Below the pieces are notes generated by a model. The model was not told where the DNA came from. It was given only the letters and a program-made list of their open reading frames with translations, and ran no database searches. A stretch of 64,000 nucleotides of DNA from positions 102,906,292-102,970,291 of the forward strand of contig CM059191.1 of assembly GCA_030323885.1 (NCBI GenBank), written 5' to 3'. Origin of the DNA: Branchipolynoe longqiensis (taxonomy: Eukaryota > Annelida > Polychaeta > Phyllodocida > Polynoidae). Both the position numbers and the translations under genes were made by a program. Shown here piece by piece: positions 56,879 through 64,000 of the stretch (positions are counted from its first letter, which is position 1; each line of letters begins with the position of its first letter).

Positions 56879-57780
56879 GCCGGATGCATTACAAAACAAG
56901 CCCGTGAGCGCCAGACCCCCCCCCACCACCTCGGTGGATTTTTGATCCCCCGGCCTCCCCCCGGCCGGCCCGGGGGGCCCTTGCCGGCGCCTCACCCTCA
57001 CCACTGCCGACAGCCCCGTGACTCCCACCGACAACCTCCCAGCGACCACCGATCGCAGCGCCGCCCAGTCTCAGCCGGGGATCATCACCTCGGACCTCAC
57101 GCCTCAGACCACAGCCCAGCCCAGCCCAGCCCAGCCCAGCCTCACCCCACAGCCCAGCCAAGCCTCCCAAAGGAACTCTCGCCGACCGAACCACAGCCGG
57201 CCGATCGCTCATGACACCGCCTTCAACAACCCGCCCGCCCCAGACCCGGACCACCATCCCACTAGCCCTGAGGACTTCGCTCTGGCCCCCCTTCTGCGCG
57301 AACCCTCGGTCGGACCTCCTCACGTGGGATGCACCCACCCAAGGCGCGGGCCTCCCCCATTTTTGGGGGCCCCCCGCTCCCTGTCGACGCAGGCCCCAGC
57401 CCAATCGCCGTCCAGAGGGAACTGACCCCTGACGCCGGTCTGCCTCTCTGCCGGCCCGCCCCCCCACATCCTCGGCCTCGCCCCCTCGGGCGCGCCGCGA
57501 GCCCTCTCCGCCTTTTTTGGTGGAGGGCTCCTCGGCACCCCCTCACAGAACACCTACAGACTTTTTTACTCTGCCTGAACTCTCTTACTTTTATTCTTCA
57601 TGTATATATCCTCTCTGCTCCTCATGAGCCCCCCCCTGCTGTATTGCTCCTCATGAGCCTCTTTACCTTCTTCTTTTATTGTCAATTTACTTACACTGTT
57701 GCTCCTTATGAGCTTATTTACTGTTGCTCCTCATGAGCCTCTCTGTCATGCCTCTGTATACTCTGTCTGTCTGAGGCGTA

Positions 57781-57786
57781 AATAAA
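57781..57786 (+). terminator. Polyadenylation signal in B1
   Basis: AATAAA within the small hairpin aaataaa-cgcc-tttattt, about 46 bp before the end of B1. The same signal is in B2 at 58476-58481. Confidence 0.5.
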
Positions 57787-58740
57787 CGCCTTTATTTCCA
57801 CCCCCGCCTTCCTCTCTTCCTTTTCGCGCATCGGTCGTAATGCGTAGCATTACGTTTGATGCGAGGAGAGGAAGAGCCCGTCCCCCGCCCCGCGCTGTCG
57901 CGCTGCTGCGCTGCTTTTTCCACCTCGCCCGACGCCGCCGCGCGCCGCCACCTCCCCCCGGCCCCGTGTCGCGCAGCACTCGTGCCTCACCCGACGCCCG
58001 CTGCTCGCCACCTCTCGCCCTCCCCCGGGCAGGCAGCATTCACACCTCACCTGCTGTCGCCCGTCCCCCTTCCCTTATAAGGTCGCCCGCCGGCCTCCCT
58101 CAGGCACTCGCCCTCCTGCCGCCTTCCAGCTCTCTTCCCGTTTTCCTCCACCCACTCACCCATCTTCTTCCTTATACACTCTTCTCTTCCAGCGGTGGAG
58201 GGCTCCTCGGCACCCCCTCACAGAACACCTACAGACTTTTTTACTCTGCCTGAACTCTCATACTTTTATTCTTCATGTACATCTCCTCTCTGCTCCTCAT
58301 GAGCCCCCCCCCCCCTGCTGTATTGCTCCTCATGAGCCTCTTTGCCTTCTTCTTTTTAGTGTCATTTTACTACACTGTTGCTCCTTATGCGGCTTATTTT
58401 ACTGTTGGCTCCCTCAATTTTGGAAGCCCCTAATCTGGCATGCTCTGTTACTCTTGTCTGTTGTTTTTAGGCGTAAATAAACGCCTTTATTTCCACCCCT
58501 GCCTTCCTCTCTTCCTTTTCGCGCATCAATTACTGACACAGAATTAGTCGTTTTAAGTTCCTGGACTTCTGAAAATTTAGAGTAGTAATCCACTGTTAAT
58601 AGATATGTTTTATGTTCTATTTCAAATAAGTCAGTTCCGACTTTTACAAATGGGCCATTTGGAATATTGTGTGAAATTATGGGTTCTACATGAGGTATGC
58701 TTCTGTACTGTTGGCAGGTTATAGACCGGCTCACCTTATC

Positions 58741-58878
58741 TTCCTACCCCAACGGCCACCCGCGCCGCCCACGATACATATATTACAAAGCGTGTGAGGA
58801 GGTACAGCTTGAACAAATTGGCGACCAGGGGCCATGGTCACAGATGGTGTAAGTGGGCCAGTGACTGCAGGCAGCCTG
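58741..58878. other. Unassigned
   Basis: Short stretch between the truncated integrase and the next MITE. Nothing recognised. Confidence 0.4.
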
Positions 58879-59352
58879 GGCATAATCGATTAATCAACTC
58901 GGGTCACCCGAGCCACTTTTTGGCGCATGCGCACATTCGACAAACTTGGGTCGAATAATCGACTACACTTCTCCACGCTCGGTGTGGGAAAAAATGGTGG
59001 CTTAATCTAAAACTTGTTTTTATTATTTAATAACTGATATAGCTACAGCAAAATAAGATTTAAAGTATTTTATGATGGCATAGTTTAGTTATATTTCCAT
59101 TTCATTAATCTGTGTTATTACCAACAAAAAACATGTGGGACTGGTACCAGTAGCTATTCCATCCTGCAGGATGGTACCAGCATAACTGTGACATCATCGT
59201 TCCTAGCAAACCCTAGCCAAGAGGTGGGTTACTGGTGTCGGGTGGTTTTGCACATGGCACTTGTTTTTTACAACACTGCTTGCGGTGTTCAATTTGAAAT
59301 TGTAGCAACTCGGGTGACCCGAATCGCCCGGGTCGTGTTAATCGATTACGCC
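58879..59352. mobile_element. MITE with GGGCATAATCGATTAA ends
   Basis: The left end gggcataatcgattaa is inverted in the right end ttaatcgattacgccc. Next to the left end and near the right end lie palindromes ctcgggtcacccgag and ctcgggtgacccga. No ORF. hAT-like features are possible, but no target duplication was found. Confidence 0.65.
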
Positions 59353-59571
59353 CCATGGGTCTAGGCAAAGATCTTATCTTTGGTCTGGGCTAATTATAGA
59401 TCACTTGGCTGCAGGTTTTTAATTTAATCAAGAGTTGCTGGCTCTCTGCTGTTGTGTTGTTTTCTGTCCAAGTCCAATCAATAAGTATGTATTAACACTG
59501 CCAAGATGGTCAAAATCCACTGCCTAACAAAACCAATCATTAATGTATATTAATTTGATAAATATATGGGT
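59353..59571. other. Unassigned
   Basis: Nothing recognised. Confidence 0.4.
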
Positions 59572-61364
59572 CATTATAGGAGACCAGCAAGGGAGTTGTA
59601 TCTAACAATCTATAATATGAGTTGTTATTGAATACAACGTAGTTAAATAATACTGCTCTTTTATGATGCTATTATTGCATTCAATAGTATTATAGCTAAT
59701 TGTTTAAGACTCTGGGAGAATTATATATATATATAGCGGAATATATATATTGCTCTTCGGGCTTGTCTCAGCCCCACTTGCCCTGTGAATTTTGCTACAG
59801 CCGTACTGATGTTTTATTCGAGCCATGGACATAACATTTGCCATCCAAAAATTGTGTCGTCTTGCGTTGTCTTTTGCAGCTAGGTTTTATATAAAATGTA
59901 TATATTTGATAAATGTATATATAAATGTATGTAATGAGTCAGCCTCACGACAATGGCTGACTGGTGGGCTTATTTAAGATGTCTGCATCGCAAATCTTAA
60001 AGTGTAGTGCATTTCTTTGTTCTATATTAAATTATCCTAGAAACAAATAAGGTTAGTTGTATTTTCTCTACCTTTATTTTCAGGATAAATTTAAGGACTT
60101 TCCAATACGTCTGTCAATGCTAAACTATAATTATGCTGTTCGACGCCGACATCCAATGCACGACGCGGACAACTTCCCCCAATTGGCCTATTTTTGTGAT
60201 CCTGACTCATGTATATAAATGGAAATATATTCCCGAGCGAGTGGCGTGCTGCACCCCGCGCAGGGGGCTAGCAAGGAGCATGCCGGACCCCACAATCCCC
60301 CACCAACATCCCCAACCGCAACCGCACCCCGACCCTGTGAGCGGGGAGGGGAGGGGGGGGGTAGGAACTCCAGAGCTTATTACATGCATAATGGGATTAT
60401 CACTATCCGTATGAATGCATGTTAACCACCAATCCACAAATTGGGATAAACATTGGAATTAAACCTACATTATAGGAGACCAGCAAGGGAGTTGTATCTA
60501 ACAATCTATAATATGAGTTGTTATTGAATACAACGTAGTTAAATAATACTGCTCTTTTATGATGCTATTATTGCATTCAATAGTATTATAGCTAATTGTT
60601 TAAGACTCTGGGAGAATTATATATATATATATAGCGGAATATATATATTGCTCTTCGGGCTTGTCTCAGCCCCACTTGCCCTGTGAATTTTGCTACAGCC
60701 GTACTGATGTTTTATTCGAGCCATGGACATAACATTTGCCATCCAAAAATTGTGTCGTCTTGCGTTGTCTTTTGCAGCTAGGTTTATATATAAATGTATA
60801 TATTTGATAAATGTATATATAAATGTATGTAATGAGTCAGCCTCACGAAAATGGGCTGACTGGTGGTTTATTTAAGATGTCTGCATCGCAATTCTTAAAG
60901 TGTAGTGCATTTCTTTGTTCTATATTAAATTATCCTAGAAACAAATAAGGTTGTTGTATTTTCTCTACCTTTATTTTCAGGATAAATTTAAGGACTTTCC
61001 AATACCTCTGTCAATGCTAAACTATAATTATGCTGTTCGACGCCGACATCCAATGCACGACGCGGACAACTTCCCCCAATTGGCCTATTTTCGTGATCCT
61101 GACTCATGTATATAAATGGAAATATATTCCGAGCGAGTGGCGTGCTGCACCCCGCGCAGGGGGCTAGCAAGGAGCATGCCGGACCCCCCAATCCCCACCA
61201 ACATCCCCAACCGCAACCGCACCCCGACCCTGTGAGCGGGGAGGGGAGGGGGGGGGTAGGAACTCCAGAGCTTATTACATGCATAATGGGATTATCACTA
61301 TCCGTATGAATGCATGTTAACCGCCAATCCACAAATTGGGATAAACATTGGAATTAAACCTACA
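59572..61364. repeat. 897-bp head-to-tail tandem duplication
   Basis: Copy 1 (59572-60468) and copy 2 (60469-61364) run in parallel from cattataggagaccagcaag to gaattaaacctaca with only scattered single-base differences and small indels. Each copy contains gaattatatatatatatagc, gttttattcgagccatggac and a GC-rich segment (ccccgcgcagggggctagc). No convincing coding frame. The end phrase attggaattaaacctac resembles part of the non-LTR fragment at 39.5 kb. Confidence 0.92.
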
Positions 61365-61384
61365 AAAGTTGTAATTTGTTACTT

Positions 61385-61975
61385 ATACCCCTGTCACACT
61401 ACGATGTTTCTCTCCAACGCGCGTCAACGTTTGTAATTTTTTGGTGAAACGTCGGGAAACGTCGGGAAACATTAGGGGGACGTTATGCGAATCTTGGTAC
61501 ACGTCCGTACAGTACCCTGGACATCGACAGTCGCCGGAAGACGTCGGAGAGCGTAGGAGGTCGCTAGAGGTTTTTAGCATGTGAAAAACGTGACGACCGA
61601 CAATGCGCTTCAACGCGCGGTTGCCAATATTATGGCGACGTCAGAAGGACGTCGACAGCGCTGGAATAAGGTTATGCGAATGGTAGGCAGTCGCTGCACG
61701 TGTGTGAGGGTCATCTCCACACGTTGCGCCAAATGGTTGCTTTGTTGTTTTATGTCCTACCAACATCTAAGGTCATATGAGTACGTCGCGCCAAACGTTT
61801 TAGTTTTTTTTCCTCACCCGTCGACTAGTGTTGGCCGCGCGCGAATAACACGCTGCGCTGATGCCAATCTTTTTCCCCAAACCGCCGAAAAGTTGGACAT
61901 GTGTCTCGACGGGTAGAAGATATTTTGCGCGCTGACGGCGCACCGGCGAGAAGTGTCGTAGTGTGACAGGGCCAT
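61385..61975. mobile_element. MITE with GTCG/CGAC words, copy 2
   Basis: The ends ccctgtcacactacgatg and tcgtagtgtgacaggg are inverted repeats. TACTT flanks both sides (61380-61384 and 61976-61980), a possible 5-bp target duplication. The body aligns in reverse with 23959-24554, including the embedded SINE-A tail (ccaacatctaaggtcatatg). Confidence 0.8.
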
Positions 61976-62149
61976 TACTTTCCTACTTTTGTCCGGTCAT
62001 TGCTTCATAATCATGCCATCAGAACCGAAGTGGAATTAGTCAGAAACCAGCCATTGAGATTGCTGGCGCCTAGGAATGTTGGACTTTGATGCCCTGACAA
62101 GTATAATTATTAATAATAATATTATTTATAATATATGCATTAACATTGA

Positions 62150-62525
62150 AGTAGCACCGGCGCAATGGCCGAATAGTTAGAGCGCGGGCCTCGCGTGCGG
62201 GAGATCGGGAGTTCGGTCGAATAGTTTTGCGCCTGTCTGGACATGTTCTTGCCGGTGTGAAACCTCTAGTCTCGCCCACTTCACAACCAATGGAAAATTG
62301 ATACTTGTCACTTCCTAGCCTGGCACTCGGCATTGATAGGATAGGGCAAAGACTGGTTAACTCAGTGTCAGGATAATGTGACTGTGTGGGATATCGGGTC
62401 ATGGTGCCAGTGGCCTGATTTCCCACTTGGGCAGCACTATAAAATCACCATGAGTGTGCACTGTCACAAGTCGGTATCTGTCCTGATATGACCTTAGATG
62501 TTGCCAGGATGTAAAAATCCAACAA
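62150..62525 (+). repeat. SINE-A with a 50-bp filler in its head
   Basis: The tRNA-like head (aatggccgaatagttagagc, gggagatcgggagttcg) breaks at about 62219. A segment (atagttttgcgcctgtctgg, acatgttcttgccggtgtga) follows to about 62266, after which the SINE body resumes (actcggcattgataggatag, gcagcactataaaatcacc). The filler is not SINE sequence. Confidence 0.75.
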
Positions 62526-62960
62526 CTAACCAACCAACTGAAGTGGCGACCCCCTGGCGTGTGGCGACCCCTGGTGACTGTCCTAGTCACTGGCACCTTC
62601 AGTCGGCCTTGGGTAACAGTTCATTGTCAACGCCCCATAGGAAAGGTCTATTGGGTTGGTTGATGGACTTTCACGTCCCAGCAACATCTTAGGTAATTCC
62701 TCTTGCTTAATCAACCAATGTACGACAAGCAAATGTGCATAGGTTTGGGTGGCGATGATGGGGGGGGAGGGACAGGCTCATTCACTGTCACTTGGGGGCA
62801 AGCACACAAAGCACAATCTCCTCCACCAAATCTAGCCAGTCATACACACACTTCCCCCCCCCCCTCATTGTGATGACCCACCAACAGAGGGGGGGGGCAC
62901 TCTACACCTCACATCTTATTACACGCAATAAGGGGCGTATCACTATTCATATATGCATAT
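62526..62960. other. Unassigned with a SINE-A tail scrap
   Basis: 62655-62700 resembles a minus-strand SINE-A tail (cgtcccagcaacatcttagg). G-rich and C-rich tracts lie near 62762 and 62855. Nothing else was recognised. Confidence 0.4.
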
Positions 62961-62964
62961 ACAC

Positions 62965-63422
62965 ACATATATCATCATCATCATCATCATGCTGTCAGTC
63001 GCGATGCGACAAAGACTGCTTTCATTACTTGACTGCAGCTCTCCATTTAGCTCTCTGCTGTGAGAGTGATGTCCATGAGTCGGTCGTTTCATGAAAGCTG
63101 CCTGCAAAAGTGTTGAAGTGCTGCTGGCTTTTGCAAGTTACCAGCGGCACTCTCTCAGGGAGCCACTTGAGGTTTCAGACCGGCAAGAACATGTCCAGAC
63201 AGGCGCAAAACTATTTGTCCCTGCAGTGGCTGGTCGGGAGATGTTGGGAGTTCCATACATCAACCACCCTTGATGCTGGCACAGTTACATGGTTTTCTGT
63301 TTGGGGTTTGCTCCCTTAGCCTTCGGTTCTGTCAAGAACCTGTACCACAAGGCAGTGGTTTACAACTCTGCAGGGCAGGGGTGTCAAACTCCCTGAGGTA
63401 TTGCAATACCTGCAATACCCGC
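62965..63422 (-). mobile_element. Non-LTR retrotransposon 3' fragment, copy 2
   Basis: Minus-strand relative of 12667-13177. It has the (ATG)n tail at 62968-62988 (atcatcatc on the plus strand), then gctttcattacttgactgc, the body with gcaagttaccagcggcactc, and ttgcaatacctgcaataccc at the far end. An internal segment of about 60 bp that carries part of the RT tail in the other copy is deleted here. Confidence 0.75.
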
Positions 63423-63785
63423 ATACCCGACACATATATATATATATGCATATTTACACATATATACATGTAGATACGTATATTCACACACATATACATG
63501 TGTATATATGTATATATACATATATACGTATATATATATGTGTATATATGTGTATATATGCGCATATATACGCATATATACACTTATTTATGCATATATA
63601 CGCATATATAGGCCCCAAATATATATACATATATATACATGTGCATAGATACACATATGCATGCATATATACGTATATATATATGCATATATATATGTAG
63701 GCATACATATGCATATATATATATATGAATACGGAGATATACACACACATTTCTAAATGCATACACATGTATGTGTACATCATTT
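63423..63785. repeat. AT-rich purine-pyrimidine microsatellite
   Basis: Degenerate (TATACA/CATATA)n alternation throughout. It starts at the end of the non-LTR copy. Confidence 0.8.
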
Positions 63786-64000
63786 CTGGCCAATGTAGAA
63801 CTATCACACTCCCCCCCCCCCGACCCCATGCCCCCTACCACTTCCACACTCACCCCCACAACACACCCACATACTCCACGCCTTTCACTCTGTAGCACAC
63901 ATACTCGGGGATGGCCAAGCATCTGCTGGTAGTATCGCTGAAGCTGTTATACAAGGGTTGCCAGCAGTCATGGGCCAGTGACCATGACCCACTTACACAC
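63786..64000. other. Unassigned
   Basis: A poly(C) run lies near 63811. Nothing else recognised. Confidence 0.4.

Larger units (their letters stand above)
55433..58527 (+). mobile_element. Gag-only retroelement with split direct repeats (A1-gag-B1-A2-B2)
   Basis: A1 (55433-55739) is repeated as A2 (57833-58147), about 95% alike. B1 (57519-57832) is repeated as B2 (58194-58527). B1 joins A2 directly at ...gcgcatc|ggtcgtaatg. A1 starts with a hairpin (cgtaatgc-gta-gcattacg), and the A and B outer parts are imperfect inverted repeats (tgatgcgaggagaggaagag against tgatgcgcgaaaaggaagag). Each A carries a TATAAG box and each B an AATAAA. This layout is known from Ngaro/PAT tyrosine-recombinase retrotransposons. 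Only a gag-like ORF is present, so it would depend on an autonomous partner. No target duplication is visible, as expected for recombinase integration. Confidence 0.75.
54696..58740 (-). pseudogene. Ty3/gypsy integrase ORF split by a nested element
   Basis: The minus strand encodes a gypsy-type integrase in two blocks. The upstream block (58740 to 58528) begins near CQQYRSIPHVEP and contains KVGTDLFEI, which carries the first catalytic Asp. The downstream block (55432 to 54696) contains ISDNGPQFSS (second Asp) and SNGQVERYIQ (Glu), then the C-terminal part and a stop. The 3.1-kb gag-only element separates them inside the integrase core. The N-terminal zinc finger is largely missing because the copy is truncated at about 58740, and no RT, RNase H or LTR was found. 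It is dead as a gene. Confidence 0.88.

Noticed and set aside
59572..61364. Pair of LTRs flanking an element
   Set aside because: The two copies are directly adjacent with no internal region between them, and clear TG...CA ends were not found. A tandem duplication explains them better.
38879..64000. Search for the missing 5' exons of the channel gene on the minus strand
   Set aside because: No segment with the expected first-half ligand-binding motifs and splice sites was found by eye, so none is reported. They probably lie outside the window.

Overview
The window is animal nuclear DNA, most probably from a mollusc. It shows intron-split genes with GT-AG splice sites, several tRNA-headed SINE families (one resembling the widespread molluscan V-type SINE), many inverted-repeat MITEs, and long satellite arrays in place of compact operons. 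It holds no bacterial genes, rRNA or CRISPR. Species cannot be fixed from sequence alone.

Two host genes are supported. (1) A Cys-loop, glycine-receptor-like anion channel lies on the minus strand. Five exons (38796-38878, 33127-33258, 32575-32789, 27400-27561, 21097-21315) join in phase and encode the second half of the ligand-binding domain, M1-M4 and the stop codon; the 5' exons were not found and probably lie beyond 64 kb. (2) A single-exon alpha-1,2-fucosyltransferase-like gene (GT11 type) lies at 48546-49640 on the plus strand, with a membrane anchor and the HIRRGD motif. Everything else is repetitive or unassigned.

Layout: 1-8.8 kb holds SINEs, a 32-bp satellite, non-LTR fragments and MITEs. 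8.8-10.6 kb is a MITE swollen by a (TGTGTC)/(GACACA) microsatellite. 10.6-21 kb holds SINEs, a non-LTR nested in a MITE, and a 49-bp satellite. 21-39 kb is the channel locus, whose introns carry satellites, MITEs, a non-LTR fragment and a GC-rich gag-like element. 39-48 kb is SINE- and MITE-dense. 48.5-49.6 kb is the fucosyltransferase. 51-54.6 kb holds MITEs and a solo LTR. 54.7-58.7 kb is a Ty3/gypsy integrase ORF cut in two by a 3.1-kb GC-rich element with an A1-gag-B1-A2-B2 layout. 59.6-61.4 kb is an 897-bp tandem duplication. 61.4-64 kb holds a MITE, SINEs and a non-LTR fragment.

Three observations stand out. A 39-bp satellite is built from the channel gene's own exon-intron boundary, so it carries about 34 decoy 5' splice sites. 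A gag-only element has the split direct repeats known from Ngaro/PAT tyrosine-recombinase retrotransposons. A set of palindromic MITEs shares GGCCCTGTCACAC-like ends but is filled with different short words. The genes do not form a pathway; the interplay seen is between the channel gene and the repeats in its introns.
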